Shown: positions 43,382 through 52,966, numbered from the stretch's first letter. The stretch: 64,000 bases of DNA from Serratia ficaria (GCF_900187015.1 NZ_LT906479.1:868001-932000), one strand, 5' to 3'. Numbers and translations: made by a program. The notes: generated by a model not told the origin, from the letters alone.

Positions 43382-45069
43382 GCTTTGCCTCCTTGAGTGG
43401 CGGCGACCATCGGCAGGTTCAGGCCTTGCTCGCGGGCGCAGTCGATGGCGATGTCGTAGCCGGCATCGGCATGGCGCATTACGCCGGTGGCCGGGTCGTT
43501 ATGCAGTACGCGGGCGATGCGCTCGGCGGCTTCATCGGTGCCGTCGCAGACGATCACCATGCCGGAGTGCTGGGAGAAGCCCATGCCGACGCCGCCGCCG
43601 TGGTGCAGAGAAACCCAGGTCGCGCCGCTGGCGGTGTTCAGCAGGGCGTTGAGCAGCGGCCAGTCGGATACCGCGTCGGAGCCGTCTTTCATCGATTCGG
43701 TTTCGCGGTTAGGGCTGGAGACCGAGCCGGAGTCGAGGTGGTCGCGGCCGATGACGATCGGCGCCGACAGCTCGCCGCGGCGTACCATTTCGTTGAACGC
43801 CAGGCCCAGCTTGGCGCGTTGGCCCAGGCCAACCCAGCAGATGCGCGCCGGCAGGCCCTGGAAGCTGATGCGCTCGCGCGCCATGTCCAGCCAGCGGTGC
43901 AGGTGTTCGTCGTCCGGGATCAGTTCTTTGACCATGGCGTCGGTTTTGTAGATGTCCTGCGGGTCGCCGGACAGCGCGGCCCAGCGGAACGGCCCGATGC
44001 CGCGGCAGAACAGCGGACGGATATAGGCCGGCACGAAGCCCGGGAAATCGAAGGCGTTGTCGACGCCCATTTCTTTCGCCATCTGGCGGATGTTGTTGCC
44101 GTAGTCGAAGGTGGGCACGCCCATCTGCTGGAACGCCAGCATGGCTTTCACGTGTTCGGCCATCGATTGCTTGGCGGCGGTGACCACTTTGGCGGGCTCG
44201 GTCTGGGCGCGCTGGCGGTATTCTTCCCAGCTCCAGCCGTTCGGCAGGTAGCCGTTCAACGGGTCGTGGGCGCTGGTCTGGTCGGTGACCATGTCCGGGC
44301 GCACGCCGCGGCGCACCAGCTCCGGCAGAATTTCCGCCGCGTTGCCGCACAGCGCGATAGAGATGGCTTTGCCTTCGGCGGTGTAACGCTTGATGCGGGC
44401 CAGCGCGTCGTCCAGATCTGTGGCCTGCTCATCGACGTAGCGGGTTTTCAAACGGAAATCGATGCGGCTTTGCTGGCATTCGATGTTCAGCGAACAGGCG
44501 CCGGCCAGGGTCGCGGCCAGCGGCTGCGCGCCGCCCATGCCGCCCAGACCGGCGGTCAGCACCCAGCGGCCCTGCAGGCTGCCGTCGTAATGTTGGCGGC
44601 CCGCTTCGACGAAGGTTTCGTAAGTGCCCTGCACGATGCCCTGGCTGCCGATGTAGATCCAGCTGCCGGCGGTCATCTGGCCATACATCGCCAGACCTTT
44701 GGCGTCGAGCTCGTTAAAGTGTTCCCAGGTGGCCCAGTGCGGCACCAGGTTGGAGTTGGCGATCAGCACGCGCGGCGCATTGCTGTGGGTTTTGAACACG
44801 CCGACCGGCTTGCCGGACTGCACCAGCAGGGTTTCGTTGTCTTCCAGCGTTTTCAGGGTTGCGACGATTTTGTCGTAGCAGTCCCAGTCGCGCGCGGCGC
44901 GGCCGATGCCGCCGTACACCACCAGCTCATGCGGGTTTTCCGCCACTTCCGGATCGAGGTTGTTCATCAGCATGCGTAACGGCGCTTCGGTCAGCCAGCT
45001 TTTTGCATTTAATTGTGTGCCGCGTGGCGCGCGTACATCGACATTGCGAACTTTGTTATTTGTAGTCAC
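43378..45069 (-). CDS. hutU: Urocanate hydratase (urocanase)
   Basis: NAD+-dependent enzyme that hydrates urocanate to 4-imidazolone-5-propionate. 563 aa from a GTG start (45067-45069), which has GAGGAAAA upstream; an in-frame ATG twelve codons earlier gives a non-family extension. Family landmarks: [43 protein letters not shown], the NAD loop [15 protein letters not shown], the active-site Cys in [20 protein letters not shown] (about 410), and [15 protein letters not shown]. hutI and hutG, which would complete the pathway, are not in the window. Confidence 0.97.
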   Translation of the reverse strand: MTTNNKVRNVDVRAPRGTQLNAKSWLTEAPLRMLMNNLDPEVAENPHELVVYGGIGRAARDWDCYDKIVATLKTLEDNETLLVQSGKPVGVFKTHSNAPRVLIANSNLVPHWATWEHFNELDAKGLAMYGQMTAGSWIYIGSQGIVQGTYETFVEAGRQHYDGSLQGRWVLTAGLGGMGGAQPLAATLAGACSLNIECQQSRIDFRLKTRYVDEQATDLDDALARIKRYTAEGKAISIALCGNAAEILPELVRRGVRPDMVTDQTSAHDPLNGYLPNGWSWEEYRQRAQTEPAKVVTAAKQSMAEHVKAMLAFQQMGVPTFDYGNNIRQMAKEMGVDNAFDFPGFVPAYIRPLFCRGIGPFRWAALSGDPQDIYKTDAMVKELIPDDEHLHRWLDMARERISFQGLPARICWVGLGQRAKLGLAFNEMVRRGELSAPIVIGRDHLDSGSVSSPNRETESMKDGSDAVSDWPLLNALLNTASGATWVSLHHGGGVGMGFSQHSGMVIVCDGTDEAAERIARVLHNDPATGVMRHADAGYDIAIDCAREQGLNLPMVAATQGGKA

Positions 45070-45158
45070 AGCGTTTTCCTCAAACAGTATCGGTGCAGAT
45101 CCCATGACGCGGTGGGGTAATCACCACGGCATAACAATGCGTAGGGTTTTATTAACAT

Positions 45159-45178
45159 ATACTTGTATGTACAAGCAT
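45159..45178. promoter_or_regulatory. HutC-like operator upstream of hutU
   Basis: CTTGTA-TG-TACAAG, a perfect 6-bp-arm dyad inside the AT..CTTGTATGTACAAG..AT frame. It matches, as I recall it, the histidine-utilisation repressor (HutC, GntR family) operator of Pseudomonas and Klebsiella. Repression would be lifted by urocanate. Confidence 0.75.
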
Positions 45179-45414
45179 ATGCAACACTGACCAGTTGCGA
45201 TTGGAAATGGCATAAGAGAAAATTATTTGTTTTATTTATCAATAAATTGAATTGGTTTGTGTCGCCGGCGTCATTAGCCGCACGCGGGAGAACAGTGAGC
45301 TATTCAACAAAAATGAATTAAAATTGAGTCATTTTTGAGCGTCAAATCACAATATTTTTACATGCTGGTTACAGTTGGCCGTCAGCGATAAATAAATCCT
45401 ATCGCCGGAAAGCC

Positions 45415-45439
45415 AAAAGCCCGCCGGGGGCGGGCTTTT
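45415..45439. terminator. Terminator downstream of the MFS transporter gene
   Basis: AAAAGCCCGCC / GGCGGGCTTTT, perfect 11-bp stem with a GGG loop. Both strands end in TTTT, so it can act in both directions; on the minus strand it follows the MFS stop by 17 nt. Confidence 0.85.
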
Positions 45440-45455
45440 GCGGGGTTGCGAGGGA

Positions 45456-46793
45456 TCAGGTGGCCGGTTGCAGCACCGCTCTGCGGGTCATTTTGAACAC
45501 CGTCGCCATGGCGGCGATCAGCGCCGGAACGCACAGGAACATCAGGATGCTTTGCACCTCCCACTGCATGGCCAGCAACTGCGCGCCCATCATGGTGCCG
45601 GCGACGCCGCCGAAGCGGCCGATGCCCTGCATCCAGGCGATGCCGGTGGCGCGGCTGTGAGTGGGATAGAAGGTGGCCGCCAGGGTTTGCAGGCCGGACT
45701 GGGCGCCGTTCATGGTGATGCCCATCAGGAAGATGAAGGCGCCCAACAGCACGATATGGCTGTCCTCGGTGGCCATCGCCACAATCAGCAGAGCGGTGAT
45801 GACGAAGCCGCTCGATACCACCTTATGCGCATTCCAGCGGTCCATCAGCCAGCCGGCCACCAGAATGCCCAGCGTGCCGCCGAAGGTGAACAGCGAAGTG
45901 AGGATCGCCGATTGTTCCAGCTGATAGCCCAACCCCTGCATCAGGATCGGCATCCAGCTCAGCAGCACGTAGTAGATCACCAGTCCCATAAAATAGGTGA
46001 GCCACAGCATCAGCGTGCCGAGCAGGTAGGGGCGGGTAAACAGCAGGCCGACGCTGGTCTTCGACTGCGCCAGCTTTTCCTCATACAGAGAGAAACGGGT
46101 CACGCTGTCGAGGTTGCGGCTGACGAACCGTTGGGCGATGCGTTTGATTTTCATCGCGTCCTGGCCGCGGTTGACCATGTATTTGACCGACTCCGGCAGG
46201 AACAGGATCAGCAGCACGGTCAGCACCAGCGGCGCAATCGCCCCCAGCAGCAGCACGCTGTGCCAGCCGTAGGCCGGGATCAGCCAGGATGAAATGGCGC
46301 CGCCGCCGGCCGCGCCCAGCGGGAAGCCGCAGTACATGGTGTTGATCGCCAGCGAACGGCAGCGCTGCGGCGCATATTCCGAGATCAGCGTGATGGCGTT
46401 AGGCATCGCCGCGCCCAGCCCCAGGCCGGTGAGAAAGCGCCACAGCGTCAGGCTGTTGAGCGATCCGGCGTAGGCGGTGGCCAGGCTCGACAGGCCGAAG
46501 AACAGGCAGGAGAATACCAGCACCCGTTTGCGGCCGATGCGATCCGAGATTGGCCCGGCGACCAGCGCGCCGAGCGACAGGCCGAGCAGCGCGGCGCTCA
46601 GCACCGGCCCCAGATCCTGTTTGACGATCCCCCAGTCTTTGGCGACCGAGGGGGCGATATACCCCATGGCGGCGGTGTCGAAACCGTCGATGGCGAGGAT
46701 CAGGAACCCGAGAATGATCAAGGTCCAGTGGAACAGCGAAAACTTGCTGTCGTCGATAGCCTGTTGAATATTCAACTCGCTGGAATGAGTCAT
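45456..46793 (-). CDS. MFS transporter, aromatic acid:H+ symporter (AAHS) type
   Basis: 445 aa, twelve helices. The AAHS hallmark DGFDT lies in the first helix (ILAIDGFDTAAMGYIAPSVAKDWG), with the MFS loop GPISDRIGRKRVLVFSCL near 80-97 and a second half beginning around 255. Relatives carry hydroxybenzoates, protocatechuate or 3-phenylpropionates. A HutC-like core (46864-46873) upstream suggests the substrate here may be an imidazole or related acid such as urocanate; that is inference. ATG at 46791-46793 has GAGGG five bases upstream; a longer in-frame start exists but lacks family support. Confidence 0.8.
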   Translation of the reverse strand: MTHSSELNIQQAIDDSKFSLFHWTLIILGFLILAIDGFDTAAMGYIAPSVAKDWGIVKQDLGPVLSAALLGLSLGALVAGPISDRIGRKRVLVFSCLFFGLSSLATAYAGSLNSLTLWRFLTGLGLGAAMPNAITLISEYAPQRCRSLAINTMYCGFPLGAAGGGAISSWLIPAYGWHSVLLLGAIAPLVLTVLLILFLPESVKYMVNRGQDAMKIKRIAQRFVSRNLDSVTRFSLYEEKLAQSKTSVGLLFTRPYLLGTLMLWLTYFMGLVIYYVLLSWMPILMQGLGYQLEQSAILTSLFTFGGTLGILVAGWLMDRWNAHKVVSSGFVITALLIVAMATEDSHIVLLGAFIFLMGITMNGAQSGLQTLAATFYPTHSRATGIAWMQGIGRFGGVAGTMMGAQLLAMQWEVQSILMFLCVPALIAAMATVFKMTRRAVLQPAT

Positions 46794-47117
46794 GGCACCC
46801 TCTAAACGCAGATGTAGTGGTGATGGAGACGTTGCCGGAACTGTCGCCCGGCTTGTGTTTGCTTGTATATACATCTGCGTCTCGCCGCTTTATGTCAAAT
46901 ATATTTATCTTATTTGTTACCTGAGTGTTGTTTTTGACGGAGCAGGTTGCATCGCGGATCAACGGCGCAGCTTCAGAAAGCCAATTAAATGGGCCTTATA
47001 GCCGGTGAGATATGCTGGCGCCGGGGGCTGGGATAAAATTTAATACAATTTTGGCCATTTGGTCGCCGGGCCGGAATCTGCGATAATCGCGTTTTACCTT
47101 TCCAGATTGAGAAACCG
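46794..47117. other. 324-bp divergent region MFS gene / queE
   Basis: No gene seen. It holds a HutC-like core near the MFS side, AT-rich sequence at about 46890-46930, and the queE promoter region. This is the right boundary of the accessory block. No direct repeat with the left boundary was noticed by eye. Confidence 0.55.
46864..46873. promoter_or_regulatory. HutC-like operator core upstream of the MFS gene
   Basis: TGTATATACA, a perfect 10-bp palindrome within CTTGTATATACATCT, about 70 nt upstream of the MFS start codon. It shares the TTGTAT.TACA core with the hutU operator. Confidence 0.5.
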
Positions 47118-47789
47118 ATGCAGTACCCGATTAATGAGATGTTCCAAACCTTGCAGGGCGAAGGCTTTTTCACCGGCGTACCGGCCATATTTATCCGCCT
47201 GCAGGGCTGCCCGGTAGGGTGCAGCTGGTGCGACACCAAGCATACCTGGGAAAAGGAAGCCAATCGGGAAGTCGACATGCAGCGGATCCTGGTCAAAACC
47301 GCAGAGAGCGACGCCTGGGGCAGCGCCAGCGCCGAGCAGCTGCTGGCGGTGATGCGCCAACAGGGCTATACCGCGCGCCACGTGGTAATCACCGGCGGCG
47401 AGCCGTGCATCTACGATTTGACGCCGCTGACCGAGCTGTTCGAGCAGCAGGGCTACGGTTGCCAGATCGAAACCAGCGGCACCCACGAGATCCGCTGTTC
47501 GGCCAAAACCTGGGTGACGGTTTCACCCAAGGTGAATATGCGCGGCGGTATGAAGGTGCTGGATCAGGCGCTGCAGCGCGCCGACGAAGTGAAGCATCCG
47601 GTGGCGCGTGAACGGGATATCGAGGCGCTGGACGCGCTGTTGGCGACGCTGCAGGATGACAAGGCGCGCATTATCGCGCTGCAGCCGATCAGCCAGAAGG
47701 AAGAGGCGACCCGCCTGTGCATCGAGACCTGCATCGCGCGCAACTGGCGCCTGTCGATGCAAACCCACAAATATTTGAATATTGCTTAG
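47118..47789 (+). CDS. queE: 7-carboxy-7-deazaguanine synthase (queuosine biosynthesis)
   Basis: Radical-SAM enzyme that converts 6-carboxytetrahydropterin to 7-carboxy-7-deazaguanine. 223 aa, as in E. coli. The cluster cysteines are Cys31, Cys35, Cys38 in GCPVGCSWCDTKHTW, followed by ITGGEPCIYDLTPL and ETSGTHEI. In E. coli it lies just downstream of eno; here about 14 kb separates them. Convergent with queD, which makes its substrate. Confidence 0.97.
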   Translation: MQYPINEMFQTLQGEGFFTGVPAIFIRLQGCPVGCSWCDTKHTWEKEANREVDMQRILVKTAESDAWGSASAEQLLAVMRQQGYTARHVVITGGEPCIYDLTPLTELFEQQGYGCQIETSGTHEIRCSAKTWVTVSPKVNMRGGMKVLDQALQRADEVKHPVARERDIEALDALLATLQDDKARIIALQPISQKEEATRLCIETCIARNWRLSMQTHKYLNIA

Positions 47790-47805
47790 TTGCCTGAGTC
47801 AAAAG

Positions 47806-47842
47806 CTTTCAAACTGCAGCCAACAACGCTGCAGCTTGAAAG
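47806..47842. terminator. Hairpin between convergent queE and queD
   Basis: 15-bp stem with one mismatch (CTTTCAAACTGCAGC / GCTGCAGCTTGAAAG) and a 7-nt loop. On the minus strand it is followed by TTTTGAC. Likely a bidirectional terminator. Confidence 0.65.
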
Positions 47843-47852
47843 ATGAAGGGGA

Positions 47853-48212
47853 TCAACCTTTATATACGCATCCGGCGGTACAGGTCTCTTTCACCATCAC
47901 CGCAGTCAGTTCCGGCAACTGAGGTTTGAGCTGCTGCCAGATCCAGGCGGCGAGCACTTCGCTGGTGGGATTTTCCAATCCTGGAATATCGTTCAGATAA
48001 TGGTGATCCAGGCGCTCCCAAATTGGCGAGAACACGGCCTTAAGCTCGGCGAAATCCATCACCCAACCGGTGTGGGCGTCCACTTCACCGGTTACTTCCA
48101 GACGCACCATAAACGAATGCCCATGCAGACGGCCGCATTTATGGCCCTCCGGCACGTGCGGCAAACGGTGTGCGGCTTCAAACTGAAAATCTTTAAACAG
48201 CGTGGTTGCCAT
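47853..48212 (-). CDS. queD: 6-carboxy-5,6,7,8-tetrahydropterin synthase
   Basis: Makes 6-carboxytetrahydropterin from 7,8-dihydroneopterin triphosphate; first committed step of queuosine synthesis. 119 aa (E. coli 121). Zinc ligands His15 (FEAAHRLP), His30 and His32 (GRLHGHS) and catalytic Cys26 (HKCGR) are present, and the MDFAELK strand. ATG at 48210-48212. Divergent from cysJ, as in E. coli. Confidence 0.97.
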   Translation of the reverse strand: MATTLFKDFQFEAAHRLPHVPEGHKCGRLHGHSFMVRLEVTGEVDAHTGWVMDFAELKAVFSPIWERLDHHYLNDIPGLENPTSEVLAAWIWQQLKPQLPELTAVMVKETCTAGCVYKG

Positions 48213-48648
48213 TATTACGGCCTCATTGACTCAAAAACCGCCGCATAGTACCGGAAAGCGCGCCTGCTTGCCATTTATACCGCTTTGGTCTACCGCCGGC
48301 GGCAACCTGCCCGGTTAACACTTTTTTTGTTTGGTCGCACAGGGACCTATCGGCTGGGGTAATGAGCTGTAAATGCGATTCATTCAAAAACGGCAAAAAA
48401 AACAGGTTATATTTCAGCGGGATGAAAAACATTGTTTAACGCTTTAAGCGTTATGCCTTACCAGAAAAACAGCTTAGTCATTTTGGTTATTAATTATTGC
48501 TATCCCTTATTTATTCGTTGCTATTCTGCTCGGTAACCTTACAAACTCTCCTGATCTTTTCAGGACCTCCGACTGAACGAAGAGACAGCGACTGACACTG
48601 GCGAGCGCCACTCCGGATAGGCGCCAAGTATAGGAAACAAGTACTGCA
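48213..48648. other. 436-bp divergent region queD / cysJ
   Basis: No gene seen. It should contain the CysB-dependent cysJIH promoter, but CysB sites are too degenerate to call by eye. A perfect 17-bp palindrome (48437-48453) and an AT-rich stretch to about 48550 precede a long leader to cysJ that includes CCTCC and AGGAAAC elements. Confidence 0.6.
48437..48453. repeat. 17-bp perfect palindrome in the cysJ upstream region
   Basis: TAACGCTT-T-AAGCGTTA, about 195 nt upstream of cysJ. Shape suggests a protein-binding dyad rather than a terminator (no U-tract). Confidence 0.5.
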
Positions 48649-50451
48649 ATGACGACTCAGGCTCCTCCAACATCTTTGCTCCCGCTGACGCCCGAACAGC
48701 TGGCGCGCCTGCAGGCGGCGATCGGTGAATATTCCCCGACGCAGCTGGCGTGGCTGTCAGGCTATTTCTGGGGAATGGTTAATCAACAGCCTGGAGCCGT
48801 AGCCAGTGCGCCTGCCGCCCCCGCTGCCGCCGCCGGCATCACCATCATTTCCGCTTCGCAGACCGGCAATGCGCGCCGCCTGGCGGAACAGCTGCGTGAC
48901 GACCTGCTGGCCGCCAAGCTGAGCGCCACGCTGGTCAACGCCGGCGACTACAAATTCAAGCAGATCGCGCAAGAGCGCCTGCTGGTGATCGTCGCCTCCA
49001 CCCAGGGGGAAGGCGAGCCGGCGGAAGAAGCGGTCGCGCTGCATAAATTCCTGTTCTCGAAAAAAGCGCCGAAGCTCAACGACACCGCCTTCGCGGTATT
49101 CGGGCTGGGCGACACCTCTTATGAGAACTTCTGCCAGTCGGGCAAAGACTTTGACGGCAAGCTGGCCGAGCTGGGCGCCGAACGCCTGGTGGAGCGGGTC
49201 GACGCCGATGTGGAGTATCAAGAACTGGCCGCCGCCTGGCGCAAGCAGGTGGTGGAGGTGCTGAAGGCGCGCGCGCCGGCGGAAAACGCCGCCCCGGGCC
49301 AGCTTGCCAACGGGGCGGTCGATCTGCTCGACAGCAGCCCGTACAGCAAGGAACAGCCGCTGACCGCCCAACTGGCGGTGAAGCAAAAAATCACCGGCCG
49401 CGGCTCGGATAAGGACGTGCGCCATATCGAAATCGACCTCGGCGACTCCGGCCTGCGCTACCGGCCGGGCGACGCGCTGGGGGTGTGGTTCGACAACGAT
49501 CCGGCGCTGGTGGATGAACTGGTGCAGCTGCTGTGGCTGAAAGGCGACGAACCGGTTGAGGTGGAGGGCAAGACCCTGCCGCTGGCGGAAGCGCTGCGCA
49601 GCCACTTCGAGCTGACGCAGAACACCACGCCGATCGTCGATAAATACGCCGCGTTGTCGCGCGACGAGCAGCTTATCGGCCTGCTGGCGGACAAAGCCGC
49701 GCTGCAGCGTTACGCGCACAATACGCCGATCGTCGACATGGTGCGCCAGGCGCCGGCCGATCTCAACGCTGAGCAGCTGATTGGCCTGCTGCGCCCGCTG
49801 ACGCCGCGCCTGTATTCCATCGCCTCTTCGCAGGCCGAGACCGAAAACGAAGTGCATATCACCGTTGGCGTGGTGCGCTACGACATCGACGGCCGCGCCC
49901 GCGCCGGCGGCGCCTCGAGCTTCCTGGCGGATCGCCTGGAAGAGGACGGCGACGTGCGGGTGTTTATCGAGCATAACGACAACTTCCGTTTGCCGGCCAA
50001 CCCGGATGCGCCGGTGATCATGATAGGCCCGGGCACCGGCATTGCGCCGTTTCGCGCCTTTATGCAGCAGCGCGACGCCGAAGGCGCGGGCGGCAAAAAC
50101 TGGCTGTTCTTCGGCAATCCGCACTTTACCGAAGATTTCCTGTATCAGGTCGAATGGCAGCGCTATGTGAAAGACGGCCTGCTGACCCGCATCGATCTGG
50201 CCTGGTCACGCGATCAGCAACATAAAGTCTACGTACAAGACAAACTGCGCGAACAGGGCGCGGAAGTGTGGCGCTGGATCCAGGAAGGCGCGCACATTTA
50301 CGTCTGCGGCGATGCCAACCGCATGGCGAAAGACGTGGAAAACACATTACTGGAACTGGTGGCCGAGCACGGTGGCATGGATACCGAGCTGGCGGACGAA
50401 TTTTTAAGTGAGCTGCGCCTCGAGCGCCGTTATCAGCGAGATGTTTACTGA
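48649..50451 (+). CDS. cysJ: Sulfite reductase (NADPH) flavoprotein alpha subunit
   Basis: Passes electrons NADPH to FAD to FMN to CysI in sulfite reduction to sulfide. 600 aa (E. coli 599). Flavodoxin-like FMN domain (about 62-200, [25 protein letters not shown]), FAD domain with RLYSIASSQ near 385-393 and [14 protein letters not shown] domain with [16 protein letters not shown] near 464-479 and a C-terminal aromatic. First gene of cysJIH; the TGA overlaps cysI ATG (ATGA). Confidence 0.97.
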   Translation: MTTQAPPTSLLPLTPEQLARLQAAIGEYSPTQLAWLSGYFWGMVNQQPGAVASAPAAPAAAAGITIISASQTGNARRLAEQLRDDLLAAKLSATLVNAGDYKFKQIAQERLLVIVASTQGEGEPAEEAVALHKFLFSKKAPKLNDTAFAVFGLGDTSYENFCQSGKDFDGKLAELGAERLVERVDADVEYQELAAAWRKQVVEVLKARAPAENAAPGQLANGAVDLLDSSPYSKEQPLTAQLAVKQKITGRGSDKDVRHIEIDLGDSGLRYRPGDALGVWFDNDPALVDELVQLLWLKGDEPVEVEGKTLPLAEALRSHFELTQNTTPIVDKYAALSRDEQLIGLLADKAALQRYAHNTPIVDMVRQAPADLNAEQLIGLLRPLTPRLYSIASSQAETENEVHITVGVVRYDIDGRARAGGASSFLADRLEEDGDVRVFIEHNDNFRLPANPDAPVIMIGPGTGIAPFRAFMQQRDAEGAGGKNWLFFGNPHFTEDFLYQVEWQRYVKDGLLTRIDLAWSRDQQHKVYVQDKLREQGAEVWRWIQEGAHIYVCGDANRMAKDVENTLLELVAEHGGMDTELADEFLSELRLERRYQRDVY

Positions 50452-52166
50452 TGAGTGATAAACACCCGGGGCCTCTGGTGGTCGAAGGCAAACTGGCCGA
50501 CGCCGAACGCATGAAGAAGGAAAGCAACTTCCTGCGCGGCACCATCGCCGAAGACTTGAATGACGGCCTGACCGGCGGCTTCAACGGCGACAATTTCCTG
50601 CTGATCCGCTTTCACGGCATGTATCAGCAGGACGATCGCGACATTCGCGCCGAACGCGCCGAGCAGAAGCTGGAGCCGCGCCATGCGATGATGCTGCGCT
50701 GCCGTTTGCCGGGCGGCATCATCAGCCCGCAGCAGTGGCTGGGCATCGACAAATTCGCGCAGGAAAGCACGCTGTACGGCAGCATTCGCATCACCAACCG
50801 TCAGACCTTCCAGTTTCACGGCATTCTGAAGGGCAACGTCAAGCCGGTGCATCAATTGCTGAATCGGCTGGGGCTCGACGCGCTGGCGACCGCCAACGAC
50901 GTCAACCGCAACGTGCTGTGCACCTCCAACCCGGTGGAGTCTGAGCTGCATCAGGAAGCCTACGAATGGGCCAAGAAGATCTCCGAGCACCTGTTGCCGC
51001 GCACCCGCGCCTATGCCGAGGTGTGGCTGGATCAGGAAAAGGTGGCGACGACCGATGAGGAGCCGATCCTCGGCGCCACCTATCTGCCGCGCAAGTTCAA
51101 GACCACGGTGGTGATCCCGCCGCAGAACGACGTGGATCTGCACGCCAACGACATGAACTTCGTGGCGATCGCCAAAAACGGCAAGCTGGTGGGCTTCAAC
51201 CTGCTGGTGGGCGGCGGGCTGTCGATCGAACACGGCAACAAGAAGACCTATGCGCGCAAGGCCAGCGAGTTTGGCTACATTCCGCTGGAGCATACGCTGG
51301 CGGTGGCGGAGGCGGTGGTGACCACCCAGCGCGACTGGGGCAACCGCACCGACCGTAAAAACGCCAAGACCAAATACACCCTGGAGCGGGTCGGGGTGGA
51401 TGTTTTCCGCGCCGAAGTGGAAAAACGGGCCGGCATTACCTTTGAACCGATCCGCCCGTACGAATTCACCGGCCGCGGCGATCGCATCGGCTGGGTCAAG
51501 GGCATCGACAACCACTGGCACCTGACGCTGTTTATCGAGAACGGCCGGTTGCTGGATTATCCGGGCCGCCCGCTGAAAACCGGCGTGGCTGAGATAGCCA
51601 AGATCCACCGGGGCGATTTCCGGCTGACCGCCAACCAGAACCTGATTATCGCCGGCGTGCCGGAAAGCGAGAAGGCGAAGATCGAAGCGCTGGCGCGCGA
51701 TCACGGGCTGATCGACGACGGCGTCAGCGATCAACGCAAGAATTCTATGGCCTGCGTATCGTTCCCGACCTGCCCGCTGGCGATGGCCGAAGCCGAACGC
51801 TTCCTGCCGGAGTTCGTCACCAGGGTGGAAGGGATCCTGCATCAGCATGGGGTGGGTGACGAGCATATCGTACTGCGCATTACCGGCTGCCCGAACGGCT
51901 GCGGCCGCGCGCTGTTGGCGGAGCTTGGGCTGGTAGGCAAGGCGGTCGGCCGCTATAACCTGCATCTGGGCGGCAACCGTGAAGGCACGCGCATTCCGCG
52001 CATGTATCGCGAAAATATCAACGAAGAAGAAATCCTGCGGGAGATCGACCAGCTGGTGGGCCGTTGGGCGCAAGAGCGCCACGCCGGCGAAGGCTTTGGC
52101 GACTTCACCATCCGCGCCGGCATCGTACGGCCGGTGGTGGATTCGGCGCAGGATTTCTGGGACTGA
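50451..52166 (+). CDS. cysI: Sulfite reductase (NADPH) hemoprotein beta subunit
   Basis: Siroheme and [4Fe-4S] subunit that reduces sulfite to sulfide by six electrons. 571 aa (E. coli 570). The four cluster cysteines are present in [16 protein letters not shown] (about 434-449) and TGCPNGCGR (about 478-486), and the siroheme-binding arginines in [17 protein letters not shown]-coupled to cysJ. Its stop codon lies inside the left arm of a 16-bp perfect hairpin. Confidence 0.97.
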   Translation: MSDKHPGPLVVEGKLADAERMKKESNFLRGTIAEDLNDGLTGGFNGDNFLLIRFHGMYQQDDRDIRAERAEQKLEPRHAMMLRCRLPGGIISPQQWLGIDKFAQESTLYGSIRITNRQTFQFHGILKGNVKPVHQLLNRLGLDALATANDVNRNVLCTSNPVESELHQEAYEWAKKISEHLLPRTRAYAEVWLDQEKVATTDEEPILGATYLPRKFKTTVVIPPQNDVDLHANDMNFVAIAKNGKLVGFNLLVGGGLSIEHGNKKTYARKASEFGYIPLEHTLAVAEAVVTTQRDWGNRTDRKNAKTKYTLERVGVDVFRAEVEKRAGITFEPIRPYEFTGRGDRIGWVKGIDNHWHLTLFIENGRLLDYPGRPLKTGVAEIAKIHRGDFRLTANQNLIIAGVPESEKAKIEALARDHGLIDDGVSDQRKNSMACVSFPTCPLAMAEAERFLPEFVTRVEGILHQHGVGDEHIVLRITGCPNGCGRALLAELGLVGKAVGRYNLHLGGNREGTRIPRMYRENINEEEILREIDQLVGRWAQERHAGEGFGDFTIRAGIVRPVVDSAQDFWD

Positions 52167-52201
52167 GGGTATGCGGCCCCCGGCAGGGGGCCGCATACCC
52201 T
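52166..52201 (+). repeat. Perfect 16-bp-stem hairpin between cysI and cysH
   Basis: AGGGTATGCGGCCCCC and its exact complement with a GGCA loop. It begins on the last base of the cysI stop, with no U-tract, 30 nt before cysH. It is too stable to be chance; an mRNA stabiliser, attenuator or mobile palindromic repeat are options. Confidence 0.9.
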
Positions 52202-52231
52202 ATAGCGTACAAGCATCAGGAGGCAGGCAAC

Positions 52232-52966
52232 ATGGCTGAATTCGATCTGGCGGCGCTGAATGCGCTGCCTAAATCCGGGCAGGCGCTGGCATTGGCGGTC
52301 GTCAACGGTCAGCTGGAAACCCTTTCCGCCGAGCAGCGGGTAGCGTGGGCGCTGGAGCACCTTCCGGGCGAGTTTGTGCTCTCTTCCAGCTTTGGCATTC
52401 AAGCGGCGGTGTGCCTGCACTTGGTCACCCGCATCCGGCCGGATATTCCGGTGATCCTCACCGATACCGGCTATCTGTTCCCGGAAACCTATCAGTTTAT
52501 CGACCAGTTGGCCGACAAGCTGAAGCTGAATCTGCAGGTGTTCCGCGCCGAGCACTCGCCGGCCTGGCAGGAAGCGCGCTACGGCAAGCTGTGGGAGCAG
52601 GGCGTTGAGGGCATAGAAAAATACAATCAGATCAACAAGGTTGAGCCGATGAACCGCGCGCTGGAAACGCTGGGCGCGCAGACCTGGTTCGCCGGCCTGC
52701 GGCGCGAGCAGTCCGGCAGCCGCGCTAACCTGCCGGTGCTGGCGGTGCAGCGCGGGGTATTCAAGATCCTGCCGATCATCGACTGGGACAACCGCAAGAT
52801 TTACCAGTACCTGACCGAGCACGGCCTGAGCTATCACCCGCTGTGGGAGCAGGGCTACCTGTCGGTCGGCGATACCCACACCACCCAGAAATGGGAACCG
52901 GGCATGAGTGAGGAAGAGACCCGCTTCTTCGGCCTGAAGCGCGAGTGCGGCCTGCACGAAGGCTGA
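52232..52966 (+). CDS. cysH: Phosphoadenosine phosphosulfate (PAPS) reductase
   Basis: Reduces PAPS to sulfite with thioredoxin. 244 aa, as E. coli. PP-loop-type [14 protein letters not shown] and [13 protein letters not shown] motifs, LRREQSGSR, and the C-terminal redox Cys in KRECGLHEG. It lacks the paired-Cys motifs of the Fe-S APS reductases, so PAPS is the substrate. Start is the ATG of [10 protein letters not shown] after AGGAGGCAGGC; longer in-frame codons overlap cysI. Confidence 0.97.
   Translation: MAEFDLAALNALPKSGQALALAVVNGQLETLSAEQRVAWALEHLPGEFVLSSSFGIQAAVCLHLVTRIRPDIPVILTDTGYLFPETYQFIDQLADKLKLNLQVFRAEHSPAWQEARYGKLWEQGVEGIEKYNQINKVEPMNRALETLGAQTWFAGLRREQSGSRANLPVLAVQRGVFKILPIIDWDNRKIYQYLTEHGLSYHPLWEQGYLSVGDTHTTQKWEPGMSEEETRFFGLKRECGLHEG

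Larger units (their letters stand above)
45070..45455. other. 386-bp hutU upstream region
   Basis: AT-rich, no gene. It contains the HutC-like operator (45159-45178) about 90 nt upstream of hutU, an AATAAATTGAATTGG-type AT-rich stretch, and the terminator of the upstream MFS gene (45415-45439). A sigma-54 promoter was looked for and not found with correct spacing. Confidence 0.6.

Noticed and set aside
45190..45210. TGG...TTGCAT element upstream of hutU resembling a sigma-54 promoter
   Set aside because: The GG and GC are 8 nt apart instead of the required 10, so it cannot be a -24/-12 promoter, although Pseudomonas hut operons use sigma-54.
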